DNA from: an uncultured Rhodospirillales bacterium
GTDB lineage: Bacteria > Pseudomonadota > Alphaproteobacteria > Acetobacterales > Acetobacteraceae
Length of the DNA: 12,653 nt
Direction: 5' to 3'
NCBI GenBank assembly: GCA_903904805.1
Contig: CAIVDX010000151.1
Location: forward strand, 1 to 12,653
In this document: piece by piece, positions 1-7,263 of the stretch
Numbering within the stretch: position 1 is the first letter of the stretch
How the letters are laid out: the number at the start of each line of letters is the position of its first letter
Position numbers and translations under genes: made by a program
The notes under the pieces: model-generated
Database searches by the model: none
Told to the model about the DNA's origin: nothing
What the model saw: only the letters and a program-made list of their open reading frames with translations

Positions 1-2
1 GG

Positions 3-32
3 ATCAGCATCGGTGTCGCGATCCTGGTCTAG
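3..32 (+). CDS. Probable C-terminal end of an incoming plus-strand gene (partial)
   Basis: Read from base 3, the edge of the window gives nine hydrophobic or small residues (ISIGVAILV) followed by TAG at 30-32. Every codon but one ends in G or C, as expected for a real gene in GC-rich DNA, and a perfect 6-bp inverted repeat starts one base after the stop. The hydrophobic tail would suit the last helix of a membrane protein, for example a small permease, but nine residues cannot identify a family. If real, the gene converges on the Rieske oxygenase that ends at 196. Chance is a serious alternative. Confidence 0.35.
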   Translation: MSIGVAILV

Positions 33-49
33 CCCTGTGTTTGACAGGG
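33..49 (+). terminator. Small hairpin just after the left-edge stop codon
   Basis: CCCTGT (33-38) and ACAGGG (44-49) form a perfect 6-bp stem around a 5-base loop, directly following the TAG at 30-32. No T-tract follows, so it is a weak intrinsic terminator at best. It may instead protect the 3' end of the message. Its position against the stop codon is the main argument for it. Confidence 0.35.
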
Positions 50-73
50 TGATTCACGCTCTCGGGCGCATCC

Positions 74-105
74 ACGAGCGATCACGTTCACGAGCGATCA
101 CGTTC
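74..105. repeat. Perfect tandem duplication of a 16-bp unit
   Basis: The unit ACGAGCGATCACGTTC occurs twice without a gap, at 74-89 and 90-105. It lies in the non-coding space between the two convergent gene ends. There are only two copies and the unit is not palindromic, so a replication-slippage duplication is the simplest reading. I see no other copy in the window. Confidence 0.85.
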
Positions 106-151
106 TGGCACAGCACCGCGATGCATCAGCCGAGGTCGGGTGTGTCGCACC

Positions 152-188
152 CCCGCGACGACCGGCTTCCCGTCGGCGGCGTCGCGGG
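152..188 (-). terminator. GC-rich hairpin downstream of the Rieske oxygenase gene
   Basis: CCCGCGACG (152-160) and CGTCGCGGG (180-188) are perfect 9-bp inverted arms, with a further possible CCG/CGG pairing inside (162-164 with 174-176). Seen from the minus strand, the hairpin begins 7 bases beyond the TGA of the oxygenase gene at 196-198, where a terminator for the second operon would be expected. No U-tract follows on the minus strand, so termination would be factor-dependent, or the stem may only stabilise the transcript end. Confidence 0.45.
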
Positions 189-195
189 TGGCCGG

Positions 196-1362
196 TCAGA
201 AGCCGCGCTGGGGCTTCTCGCCGCTATAGACCCATGTGCCGCCCGGCCGGCCCTGAGCGATCGCGAGCAGTTCGGCGCCGATCAGCCGGCGCATACGGAC
301 GATGCACACATCGGACTGGGCGAGCACCTCGTGGTCTCGGTCGGCGATCACGCCCTGGCCGGCCTGGGCGACCGAATCCTCAATGACCAGCAGCCGCGGG
401 TGATCGAGCACGTCCGAAAGATGCAGCTTGCCATCGAGAATGTCCTGGGTGACCTCCTCGGTCGGCCGTGCTGCAGCGCAGCGTTCCTCAAACTCCGCGC
501 GGGCGGCCAGATAGGCCGGCATCTCGGCCGGCGGCACGACGGCGGAATGCAGAATGAACAGCAAATGGTGCTCATCGTCCGTTGGCACTTTGGTGATGTA
601 GGTATCGCGCCAGCCGCCGGCACCCTTCAGGCCATTGAACGGCGGCACGACGATACGCATGACATTGGGAAAGATGTAGAGTGTGGTTCGCTCCGGCCCA
701 TTATTGACCCGGCTGTGGCGGACCATGCCGAACGGCGCATCCTCCGGCCAGGTCTCCGGCAAGGCTTTTTCGTTCCGGAGATTGTGATGTGATCCACCAG
801 AGCTATGCACATAGGCCACATGCACCTCGTCCGCCGAGTTCTCGTAGGACTGGAACCAGTTGCAGGAGAAATAGTCGCAAGATGCCTCTACCAGTCCGCC
901 ATCATCAAAGGCGGGATAAGGCGGAAATGCCGGCGGTTCGCCCTCGCCGAAATACGCGAAGATCAGGCCCAGATGTTCGCGCGTGGGAATAGAGGGGATG
1001 GACACGTTGGCAGCGGGACCAGGCGGGTTCTCCGCAGGCCGGGCGACGCACGCGCCGCCGCCATTATAGGTCCAGCCGTGGTACAGGCAGCGAATATCGT
1101 CTCCCTTCACCCAGCCAGTCGACATCTGGGTGCCGCGATGGGCGCAGCGAAAGCCCACCACGTAGGCCGTTCCCGATTCGCCGCGATATAGCGTGTAACG
1201 TTCGCCCATGATCAGAATTGGTTTGGCCTTCCCCGGTGCCAGCTCGGCCGAGACTTGGATGGGTTGCCAGAACCGCCGCAGCAAAATGCCAGCTGGCGTG
1301 CCTGGGCCTGCGGAGGCGAAGTCGATGCCATGCGTGGTCTCGCTCGTCTGTAGGTCATTCAT
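196..1362 (-). CDS. Rieske non-heme iron oxygenase, phthalate 4,5-dioxygenase-like
   Basis: This 388-residue cytoplasmic protein should be the catalytic (alpha-only) subunit of an aromatic-acid hydroxylating oxygenase. The Rieske [2Fe-2S] site is C73-x-H75 and C92-x2-H95, 16 residues apart. The mononuclear iron site is D178-x2-H181-x4-H186, with D329 in the IEDSVAQAGQG segment as the probable third ligand. The N-terminal GTPAGILLRRFWQPI block and the C-terminal DR..E.L..SD..I...RR pattern are typical of the phthalate 4,5-dioxygenase and vanillate demethylase type, which need a separate reductase and no beta subunit. It is the last gene of the second operon, 37 bp after the substrate-binding protein gene, with AGGGA upstream of ATG 1362. 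It is somewhat shorter than my recollection of phthalate dioxygenases (about 440 residues). Family is certain, substrate unknown; O-demethylation is an alternative to dihydroxylation. Confidence 0.92.
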   Translation of the reverse strand: MNDLQTSETTHGIDFASAGPGTPAGILLRRFWQPIQVSAELAPGKAKPILIMGERYTLYRGESGTAYVVGFRCAHRGTQMSTGWVKGDDIRCLYHGWTYNGGGACVARPAENPPGPAANVSIPSIPTREHLGLIFAYFGEGEPPAFPPYPAFDDGGLVEASCDYFSCNWFQSYENSADEVHVAYVHSSGGSHHNLRNEKALPETWPEDAPFGMVRHSRVNNGPERTTLYIFPNVMRIVVPPFNGLKGAGGWRDTYITKVPTDDEHHLLFILHSAVVPPAEMPAYLAARAEFEERCAAARPTEEVTQDILDGKLHLSDVLDHPRLLVIEDSVAQAGQGVIADRDHEVLAQSDVCIVRMRRLIGAELLAIAQGRPGGTWVYSGEKPQRGF

Positions 1363-1399
1363 CGCGTGCGTCCCTTTTTTGTCCTGTGGTGCGGTCTGC

Positions 1400-2371
1400 C
1401 TATTGCGGGTTGGAGAAGTCGACGATGTTGGGGTCGAGGTCTGGAAGGGCTGGAATGATCCTGTGATCGTACATCCAGGCCGCGAGGTGTTTCAGTTCGC
1501 CACGTTGCTGCGCGCCGACCGCGAGCAGCGGGTTGCTGGCGTGACTCGCCAGAAGCCTGCCGAGCGACGCGGGCATCTTCGCATCCGAGGCGTAGAGCGC
1601 GCCAGCCTCCTCGGGGTGCGCCACTGCCCAATCGTCGCTCATCCGTAACTGATGGAACACTTCTCGGGTGACCTCAGGATGGCCCTGCAGGAACGCTGTT
1701 CGGACGACCATGACAATCGCATTCTCCGATCCGATCGTATCGGCGGGCACGATCAACTTCGCGGCGAACTTGTCCTCGGCGATTGAAATGAAGGGATCCC
1801 AGGTTGCCCAGGCGTCGACATTGCCGAGTTGCAGGGCCGAACCGCTGTCGGCCGGGCCCATATAGACGCGGGTGACCTTGTCGACCGGGATGGCAGTGTA
1901 CTCCAGCGCCTTCAGCAGCAGATATTCCCCCGAGCCACCGCGATTGACTGCGACCTTTTTGCCGATCAGATCGTGCACCGACTTGAGCGACGATGTCTCG
2001 GTGACGATGATGCCTTCGAAGCCAGGCTTTTCGATGGTGTAGCCAAAGACCGTGGCCGGCACGCGGGCGAGCACGGCACTGGCCAAGGCGCTGGAACTGC
2101 CGCTGCCGAAATCGACCTCACCCGCGGTCAGAGCTTCCATCTGCGGCGCCATAGCGGCAAACGGGCCGACCCATTTGATCGAGATACCCTGCGCCGCCAG
2201 GTTGCGTTCCATCTCGCCGCGCGCGCGCGCCAGCATCAGGCTGTTATAGGCGCGCGAGACCGCCATGCGCACGGTCACGCGGGGGGCGTCCTCGGCGCGC
2301 GCCTGGGGGACGGCGAGGAGTGCGGCGATCGCCGCCACGAGCGCCCATCGTGTGAACCCGCTATGCTGCAT
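1400..2371 (-). CDS. ABC transporter periplasmic substrate-binding protein, SsuA/TauA/NrtA type
   Basis: This 323-residue protein opens with a Sec-type signal peptide: a charged start, a hydrophobic core at about residues 9-21, and a likely cut after ARA at residue 26. The mature part has the type-2 periplasmic-binding fold signatures of the sulfonate/nitrate/taurine group: an early segment leading to LTAGEVDFGSGSSSALASAV, the domain-crossing VHDLIGKKVAVNRGGSGEYLLLKAL, and LGNVDAWATWDPF. The start ATG overlaps the end of the ATPase gene by 11 bp and has GGAGA 8 bases upstream, so the two are translationally coupled. It supplies the specificity of the importer encoded with it. Its pairing with a downstream aromatic oxygenase suggests an aromatic carboxylate or sulfonate ligand rather than taurine or nitrate; this is inferred from context only. 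Confidence 0.9.
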   Translation of the reverse strand: MQHSGFTRWALVAAIAALLAVPQARAEDAPRVTVRMAVSRAYNSLMLARARGEMERNLAAQGISIKWVGPFAAMAPQMEALTAGEVDFGSGSSSALASAVLARVPATVFGYTIEKPGFEGIIVTETSSLKSVHDLIGKKVAVNRGGSGEYLLLKALEYTAIPVDKVTRVYMGPADSGSALQLGNVDAWATWDPFISIAEDKFAAKLIVPADTIGSENAIVMVVRTAFLQGHPEVTREVFHQLRMSDDWAVAHPEEAGALYASDAKMPASLGRLLASHASNPLLAVGAQQRGELKHLAAWMYDHRIIPALPDLDPNIVDFSNPQ

Positions 2372-3110
2372 CAGCAGAGTCTCCAGTTGAACGCGCCATA
2401 ATCCGATCCAGTATTTTGGCCTCGAGCCGTGTCACCTCGGGCCACTCGCGTAGGCGGGGGCGTGGCAGGTCGATCGCGAGATCCAGCGTTATGCCGCCAG
2501 CGTCCATCAACAGTACCCGGTCCGCCAAGGCCACTGCCTCGGCAACATCGTGGGTGACCAGAAGAGCCGCGAATTTCTTCTCGCGCCACACGCGCTCGAT
2601 CAGCCCCTGCATCTCAAGCCTGGTCAGTGCATCCAGTGCGCCAAGCGGTTCATCGAGAAGGAGCAGCTCGGGATTTGAGATCAGCGCGCGCGCCAGGGCG
2701 ACGCGCTGGCGCTGGCCGCCGGAGAGGATCGCCGGCCAGGCCTCGCCGCGGTCCCGCAGCCCTACCTCGTCGAGCAACGCCAGGGCTGAGGCACGCCAGT
2801 CACCGCGCATGCTGATGCCGACATTATCGAGAACGCTACGCCAGGGCAGCAAACGCGGTTCCTGAAACATCACCCGCACGCCGGCCTCGTAGCCGTGTCG
2901 TCCATGCTCGCCGATGGTAATGTCACCTGCGGTTGGCTGCTCCAGACCGGCCAACAACCTCAGAAGGGTGCTCTTGCCACAGCCGCTGTGCCCGACCAGG
3001 GCGACGAACTCCCCGCCGCGCAGAGTGAGATCAACGTGGCGCAGCACGGTATGCGCGCCAAAATCCTTCCGCAGGCCTCTCATCACAGCCAGTGGTGTGC
3101 CCGCGGTCAT
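2361..3110 (-). CDS. ABC transporter ATP-binding subunit, SsuB-like
   Basis: This 249-residue nucleotide-binding subunit has all the hallmarks of an active ABC ATPase: Walker A GHSGCGKST (residues 40-48), Q-loop glutamine 83 in FQEPRLLPW, signature LSGGQ (129-133), Walker B LLLLDEP with catalytic E154, D-loop GALD, and H-loop H187 in VTHD. The FQEPRLLPW block is characteristic of the SsuB/TauB/NrtD branch. It would sit on the inner face of the membrane with the permease encoded just upstream; only 3 bp separate that stop from this ATG. Its own end overlaps the binding-protein start by 11 bp. Length is normal and nothing is broken. Confidence 0.93.
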   Translation of the reverse strand: MTAGTPLAVMRGLRKDFGAHTVLRHVDLTLRGGEFVALVGHSGCGKSTLLRLLAGLEQPTAGDITIGEHGRHGYEAGVRVMFQEPRLLPWRSVLDNVGISMRGDWRASALALLDEVGLRDRGEAWPAILSGGQRQRVALARALISNPELLLLDEPLGALDALTRLEMQGLIERVWREKKFAALLVTHDVAEAVALADRVLLMDAGGITLDLAIDLPRPRLREWPEVTRLEAKILDRIMARSTGDSADAA

Positions 3111-3113
3111 TGG

Positions 3114-3929
3114 CTAGGTGGCACTGCGCTGCCATGGCAGCAGGCTACGTTCCAGGCGAACCGCAACCCAATCGGCCAGCTTGCCCAGCAGCGCGTAGGA
3201 GACAATGCCGATCAGAACCACATCGGTCTGCAGGAACTCGCGCGCATTCATGGTGAGAAAGCCGATGCCCTGATCGGTGGCGATGGTTTCAGCGACGATC
3301 AGGGTGAGCCACATGACACCCAAAGCGTAGCGAACGCCCTGCAGGATGGATGGCAACGCGCCGGGAAGAATCACGTCGCGAAACAGCCGGTGCCGGCGCA
3401 GGCCATAGACCCTCCCCATCTCGACAAGCTCGGGGCTGACCGAGCGGATGCCAAAATAGGTATTCAGGTAGATCGGGAAGAACACGCCGAATGCGACGAG
3501 AAAAACCTTCGGCGCCTCGCCAATGCCGAACCAGAGGATCGCCAGCGGAATTAAAGCCAGATGGGGGATGTTGCGGACCATCTGCATCGTGCTGTCGAGA
3601 TAGCGCGCGGCGACATCGGATGTGCCGTTGAGAAAGCCAAGCCCAAGCCCAATTGTCCCACCAATGACGAATCCTGCCAGCGCGCGCGCGGTGCTGACCA
3701 ACATGTCCGCCGGAAGTTCGCCACTGGCGGTGAGTGAAATCGCCGAAAGCACAACGCGCTCAGGAGATGGCAAAAGCTGGGGGCCAACAAAAGCCAAACG
3801 GACGACAATATCCCAGATGAGCAGCAGCCCAATCGGGACCACCCATGGCTCGATTCCACGCAGCAGCGCGTTTGGAATGCGCGGCATGTTCAAAAGACCA
3901 GATGCGGCAGTGCTATCTGCGCTCCCCAT
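3114..3929 (-). CDS. ABC transporter permease, SsuC-like
   Basis: This 271-residue inner-membrane permease has about six hydrophobic segments and the cytoplasmic EAA-type loop that docks the ATPase (EMGRVYGLRRHRLFRDVILP, then GALPSILQGVR). It is the first gene of the second operon. I place the start at ATG 3929 because GAGG lies 6 bases upstream. The TTG six bases further upstream would lie almost on top of that ribosome-binding site. A 290-bp spacer with a candidate promoter precedes it, and the ATPase gene follows after 3 bp. The family is the binding-protein-dependent transport system inner-membrane component used for sulfonates, nitrate, taurine and, in some clusters, aromatic acids. Confidence 0.92.
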   Translation of the reverse strand: MGSADSTAASGLLNMPRIPNALLRGIEPWVVPIGLLLIWDIVVRLAFVGPQLLPSPERVVLSAISLTASGELPADMLVSTARALAGFVIGGTIGLGLGFLNGTSDVAARYLDSTMQMVRNIPHLALIPLAILWFGIGEAPKVFLVAFGVFFPIYLNTYFGIRSVSPELVEMGRVYGLRRHRLFRDVILPGALPSILQGVRYALGVMWLTLIVAETIATDQGIGFLTMNAREFLQTDVVLIGIVSYALLGKLADWVAVRLERSLLPWQRSAT

Positions 3930-3964
3930 GAACAACCTCGCTACTACACCAGATTCGCGGCGCC

Positions 3965-3992
3965 CTTATCATTCAAATCTGCCCCCTGCCAA
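3965..3992 (-). promoter_or_regulatory. Candidate sigma-70-type promoter for the second transport/oxygenase operon
   Basis: On the minus strand, TTGGCA (3992-3987, five of six matches to the -35 consensus) is followed after 16 bp by GATAAG (3970-3965, four of six matches to the -10 consensus). Transcription would start near 3958, giving a leader of about 30 bases before the permease ATG at 3929 and its GAGG ribosome-binding site. The position fits well, but single matches of this quality arise by chance. Confidence 0.4.
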
Positions 3993-4035
3993 ACGCACCA
4001 GCACTGTTATCCATGCAAATCCAACGCCAGGATGC

Positions 4036-4064
4036 AGGTCTGCGCGCCAGAACAGACCTTGTTC
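4036..4064. promoter_or_regulatory. Two overlapping palindromes, candidate operator
   Basis: AGGTCTG (4036-4042) and CAGACCT (4053-4059) are perfect 7-bp inverted arms with a 10-bp spacer. Overlapping them, GAACA (4050-4054) and TGTTC (4060-4064) form a perfect palindrome with a 5-bp spacer. They lie about 45-75 bp upstream of the candidate -35 box of the permease operon, where an activator such as a LysR- or AraC-type protein could bind. No regulator gene is in the window to pair with them, so the function is inferred. Confidence 0.4.
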
Positions 4065-4222
4065 CTTCAACACGGATGGCCGCAAGTGAGTTTCTACACT
4101 CCCTATTCCATCGGCTCATTTTCCGCGTCAGCTTTGCCCCGACGCAATGATCATCTTACGATAAAGTAGTTCGCAACAAGCACGCTGAGGCAGCACGGCT
4201 CCTCTAGGCACCCCAAAGCTCT

Positions 4223-5419
4223 TCAGCCTGATCCGCCGCCATACTCAGGTGTGGTGACCTGATGCTCAAGGATGATCTCGCGGCGCTCGCGGGCGGAGCG
4301 GAGGATGGCGAGGATCACTTCGAGCGTTGCCTTGCCCCATCGTGCGTCATGCATGTCCGGACGGCCCTCGCGGACCGCTGACCACAGGGCATCGAGTGTG
4401 TCGCCCTGGCCAGGGCGGCCCTCGCCGCGCGGCACTGGCAGTTCGGTCGGCCCTGCCGTGCCGTAGACGGTCAGACCCGATGGGGAGAGGCGGACATCGC
4501 CGCCGGCGCAGGTGGCGATCAGCACGCCGAAATGCGGCAGATGCGGCTGCTCCTCGGGCATTGGCCGGCCGCCATAGGCGAGGTGGCGTTGCGCCGCCGG
4601 TTCGTCGAAATCGGGGCTTGTCAGGGCGGCACGGCTGCTGCCGTGTCGGTTCGATGGCTTGTCCTGGCCGCCCTCGGCGATCCAGTGGTGGAATTCGTCG
4701 CTGTCGAAGAAGTCATAGCCGCTGTAGAGGATCGAGGCGGAGGCGCCGTTCTCGAACTCTAGAAAGACGTTGCAGTGCCCCTCGGTGGGCCGCAGCGGCT
4801 CCAGGGCGCCGACGCTGGCGCGCACGCTGCGCACCATGCCGCCGCCGATCATGCGCACCATCTCGATCTGATGCGTGACCTGGTTGAAGGTGATGCCGCC
4901 GCCCTGGGCTGTGTCGAGCTCATCGGGCCGGCGGGGGCGGAGCAGAAAATCGCTGTAGTTGAAGGCGAGGATCATGCCCAGCGCGCCCAGTGCGCCACTC
5001 TGCACCAGCCGCGCCATCGCGACCGCATTGGCATCGAAGCCATGGGTGTGGCCGACGATCAGCGTCCGGCCGGTTTCCTCGGCGGCCGCGATGACGCCGT
5101 CGCACTCCTCCAGCCGCAGGGCGAGCGGCTTTTCGACCAGAACATGCTTGCCGGCGCGCAACGCGGCGATCGCCTGGGCGGCATGCAGCTGGTGCGGCGT
5201 GCCGATATAGAGTGCCTCCAGCTCAGGGGCGGCACAAAGCGCCGCGAAATCCGCATGGGTGCGCCCGCCGAACGTGCGCGCGAAGATCTCGCGCGGCTCC
5301 GGGCGCGGGTCGGCTGCCGCGGCCAGCACGAAGCGCGGATGGCGCGCGGCGGCACGGATCATCATCGCCCCTGCCAGGCCAAGGCCGGCGATGCCCAGGC
5401 GGATCGGTTCGGCGCTCAT
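4223..5419 (-). CDS. pht4: Gfo/Idh/MocA-family dehydrogenase, phthalate cis-dihydrodiol dehydrogenase-like (Pht4/OphB type)
   Basis: This 398-residue cytoplasmic NAD(P)-dependent oxidoreductase has an N-terminal Rossmann domain with GLGLAG (residues 12-17) and the family EKP motif (96-98, K97 catalytic). The C-terminal half carries NYSDFLLRPRRPDELDT, then a GGG.TFNQ..HQI block with H183, then YSGYDFFDSDEFHHWI. From memory these blocks closely match the 4,5-dihydro-4,5-dihydroxyphthalate dehydrogenases, which turn the cis-dihydrodiol made by a phthalate oxygenase into 4,5-dihydroxyphthalate. Placement right after the oxygenase beta gene fits that step. The frame is open upstream to 5542, but I choose ATG 5419: the Rossmann strand starts a few residues later, and the extra 41 residues are Ser/Pro/Arg-rich and lie inside the beta gene. 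The gap to the beta stop is 4 bp. Last gene of the main operon. Exact substrate uncertain. Confidence 0.85.
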   Translation of the reverse strand: MSAEPIRLGIAGLGLAGAMMIRAAARHPRFVLAAAADPRPEPREIFARTFGGRTHADFAALCAAPELEALYIGTPHQLHAAQAIAALRAGKHVLVEKPLALRLEECDGVIAAAEETGRTLIVGHTHGFDANAVAMARLVQSGALGALGMILAFNYSDFLLRPRRPDELDTAQGGGITFNQVTHQIEMVRMIGGGMVRSVRASVGALEPLRPTEGHCNVFLEFENGASASILYSGYDFFDSDEFHHWIAEGGQDKPSNRHGSSRAALTSPDFDEPAAQRHLAYGGRPMPEEQPHLPHFGVLIATCAGGDVRLSPSGLTVYGTAGPTELPVPRGEGRPGQGDTLDALWSAVREGRPDMHDARWGKATLEVILAILRSARERREIILEHQVTTPEYGGGSG

Positions 5420-5423
5420 CGGC

Positions 5424-5945
5424 CTAGAACAGGATCGAGACCGCGCCGCCCTGCAGGACGGTGTGGTCGAGGGCGACGGTGCGGGCGGCGATGGTGAAGC
5501 CGGTGTCGTTCCGGCGCAGGATGTCGCGTCGTGTGCCGGCATAGAGCGCGCCTTCGGGAATGTTGGGGCGGCAGCGATGCACCAGAAGATTGCAGCTGGC
5601 GATGTAGGTGTCCTGGCGGTCTGACGCGACGACCTGGAGGTTGCCGATGATGCGGCGCGTGCGCGAGGCGGGATTTTCCGCGCGTGTCAGTCGGGGATCG
5701 CTGAGCTGGTCGATGCGCGCGCGCAGTGCGACGATGTCCTCGTCGATCACCGCAACATCGACCGGCGCCGCACCAGCGTCGCGGAAAAGCGGCGTGGTGA
5801 CGCTGTAATGGATGTCGGGCGCGATCAGGGTGAGCCATGTGCGATAGGCGTGGCTGTCGAGCAAAGATGATTCATGGAACAGGAAATTCTGCACCGCGAA
5901 CCAGGTCTGCATGGGGGCGCTCGCGGGGTCAGTCATGGCTTGCAT
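5424..5945 (-). CDS. Aromatic-ring-hydroxylating dioxygenase beta subunit
   Basis: This 173-residue small subunit has the NTF2/SnoaL-like fold expected in alpha3-beta3 Rieske dioxygenases. Signs are the N-terminal helix followed by LLDSHAYRTWLTLIAPDIHY, the central R.....DPR..R.ENPASRTRRIIGNL stretch, the YAGTRRDILRR strand, and the conserved hydrophobic end DHTVLQGGAVSILF. The subunit is structural and helps shape and stabilise the oxygenase; it carries no metal site. The gene overlaps the alpha gene: ATG 5945 gives a 17-bp overlap, and the alternative ATG 5936 gives the compact ATGACTGA junction. Neither has a clear ribosome-binding site, so coupled translation is likely and the start is uncertain by three residues. 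It confirms that the adjacent oxygenase is a multi-subunit type, unlike the one at 196-1362. Confidence 0.9.
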   Translation of the reverse strand: MQAMTDPASAPMQTWFAVQNFLFHESSLLDSHAYRTWLTLIAPDIHYSVTTPLFRDAGAAPVDVAVIDEDIVALRARIDQLSDPRLTRAENPASRTRRIIGNLQVVASDRQDTYIASCNLLVHRCRPNIPEGALYAGTRRDILRRNDTGFTIAARTVALDHTVLQGGAVSILF

Positions 5946-7242
5946 CGCGGGTCATCATCTGTTGCCAGTGCATCATGAAGGCGAGCTGCGCGACCTCGGT
6001 GTCCGAAGGGCGGTAGGCGCGGCCGGGCAGATCATGGTACGGGTCGGGCTTGTCCATATAAGGCAGGGCGGTGTGAAAACTGTAGGGATAGGCGGCCGCG
6101 ATCGGATTGTCCGACGCCTGGGTGGCCGCGGCCCAGAGCTCGAGATCGTCCTGCTCGAACACGCCGGCGGCGCCGAAATTGCGAAAGCCATTGCGCAGAA
6201 CGCGTGATTTGTAGTCGGCATCGGCCTCTCGTTCGGCAAGGACCCAGCTGAGCACCTCCATCTCGGTGCCGCTGATCGGCTGCCAAATGCGCAGGATGAT
6301 CGCCTTTTCCGCCGGCCCGCACTGGGCTTCGATGAAGGAGAGATTGGGGAAAATGGTTCCCACCGCGACACGCAGCCGGTCGAGAACGCCCAGCTGTGCC
6401 GGCGCGAGCAGAGCCTCGTAGAGCGGGCGCAGTGCCGCCGGATGGGTGCGATAGGCCTCCTCCGGCATGCCCTCGGCGAGATAGGTGATGGTCGCACCAT
6501 GGCCATTGTCGGTGACAAGTTGAAAGCTACGCTCGCCAGGTTTGGTGAATCCCTTTTGCGCGGCGCGCACCGGATCGAGCGTCAGGGGGCCGGTGTGGGT
6601 GGTGAGGATGTGCTGGCTGTCGCCGATGAAGTTGAGCGCGCCGACCTTCCAGTTCGATTTGGTGCGCCAACGGTGGGGAGGGGCGAGCACCTCCATCCCA
6701 CCGGGCGTGCGGGCGAGGAACGCCTTCAGATACCAACCGAAATCATTCAGATAGTCATCGAGCGGCGCGACATCGCGGTTCCAGCAGGCGAAGATCAGGC
6801 CGCAGAAAATCTCCACCCGCGGTGCAACGACCAGATTGAGCTCGCTGCGCGCAAGGTCGGCGGGAAGGTGGCGATCGAAGGTGGTGGTGATCAGCGTGCC
6901 GTCGCGCTCATAGCTCCAGCCATGATAGGGGCAGACGAAGTTGCGGGCGGTGCCGGAATCCGCACGGCACAATTTCGCACCGCGATGCTTGCAGGAGTTC
7001 AGCAGCACGCGCGCGCCGGTGGCATCGCGGACGACGATGACCTCGGCGCTGCCGAGCCGGCGCACCACATAGTCGCCGGGATTGGGGATTTCGGACTCGT
7101 GCGCGACAAAACCCCAGACCCGATCGAAGATCTGCGCCATTTCCTGGCGAAAAATCTCGTCGGAGGTGAAGGCGGCGCGGGCGACGAGCCCGCGCCTCGC
7201 ATCAACCAGATCAGGCGATCCCGTCGGTGTCAGCTGGTCCAT
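5929..7242 (-). CDS. Aromatic-ring-hydroxylating dioxygenase alpha subunit (Rieske oxygenase)
   Basis: This 437-residue catalytic subunit adds both atoms of O2 to an aromatic ring to give a cis-dihydrodiol. The Rieske centre is C84-x-H86 and C104-x2-H107, with a 17-residue spacing. The catalytic domain has D208 (the bridging aspartate between neighbouring subunits), iron ligands H211 and H216, and the third ligand at D365 or D366 in GVFEQDD. Length is normal for the alpha3-beta3 class. In the D-x2-H motif the residue before H211 is glutamine (DSQH), where naphthalene dioxygenase has tyrosine (DAYH). GGAG precedes ATG 7242, 21 bp after the ATPase stop, and the beta subunit follows with an overlap. 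Electrons probably come from the Rieske ferredoxin at 9954-10307. The substrate is unknown; a phthalate-type dicarboxylate or related aromatic acid is suggested by the neighbouring dehydrogenase and decarboxylase. Confidence 0.93.
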   Translation of the reverse strand: MDQLTPTGSPDLVDARRGLVARAAFTSDEIFRQEMAQIFDRVWGFVAHESEIPNPGDYVVRRLGSAEVIVVRDATGARVLLNSCKHRGAKLCRADSGTARNFVCPYHGWSYERDGTLITTTFDRHLPADLARSELNLVVAPRVEIFCGLIFACWNRDVAPLDDYLNDFGWYLKAFLARTPGGMEVLAPPHRWRTKSNWKVGALNFIGDSQHILTTHTGPLTLDPVRAAQKGFTKPGERSFQLVTDNGHGATITYLAEGMPEEAYRTHPAALRPLYEALLAPAQLGVLDRLRVAVGTIFPNLSFIEAQCGPAEKAIILRIWQPISGTEMEVLSWVLAEREADADYKSRVLRNGFRNFGAAGVFEQDDLELWAAATQASDNPIAAAYPYSFHTALPYMDKPDPYHDLPGRAYRPSDTEVAQLAFMMHWQQMMTRDASHD

Positions 7243-7263
7243 GCGTTCGCACTCCGGTGCATT

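Larger units (their letters stand above)
3930..4222. other. Intergenic spacer between the two minus-strand operons
   Basis: This 293-bp stretch separates the dehydrogenase stop (4223) from the permease start (3929). By eye it is clearly poorer in G and C than the flanking genes. I find no convincing gene on either strand. It holds a candidate minus-strand promoter (3965-3992) and nested palindromes (4036-4064), listed separately. From 4065 to 4222 I see nothing definite: a short GCTG/CAGC stem near 4185-4195 is too weak to call as a terminator for the upstream operon. The spacing indicates that the permease operon is transcribed separately. Confidence 0.6.

Noticed and set aside
74..105. Direct repeats as a CRISPR remnant
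   Set aside because: There are only two copies and no spacer between them, so this is a simple tandem duplication.
13..792. 259-residue plus-strand frame at the left end
   Set aside because: Most of it is antisense to the Rieske oxygenase gene, and its first part spans the hairpin and tandem repeat region.
2218..2230. 13-base alternating CG tract, possible Z-DNA
   Set aside because: It lies inside the signal-to-mature region of a GC-rich coding sequence and is explained by codon choice (Arg/Ala).
1400..3929. Assignment of the transporters as sulfonate or taurine importers (ssu/tau)
   Set aside because: Only the superfamily resemblance supports this. No desulfonation enzyme is present, and the oxygenase neighbours point to an aromatic acid.
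5420..5542. Upstream extension of the dehydrogenase gene to 5542
   Set aside because: The added residues are low-complexity, lie within the beta subunit gene, and precede the normal Rossmann N-terminus.
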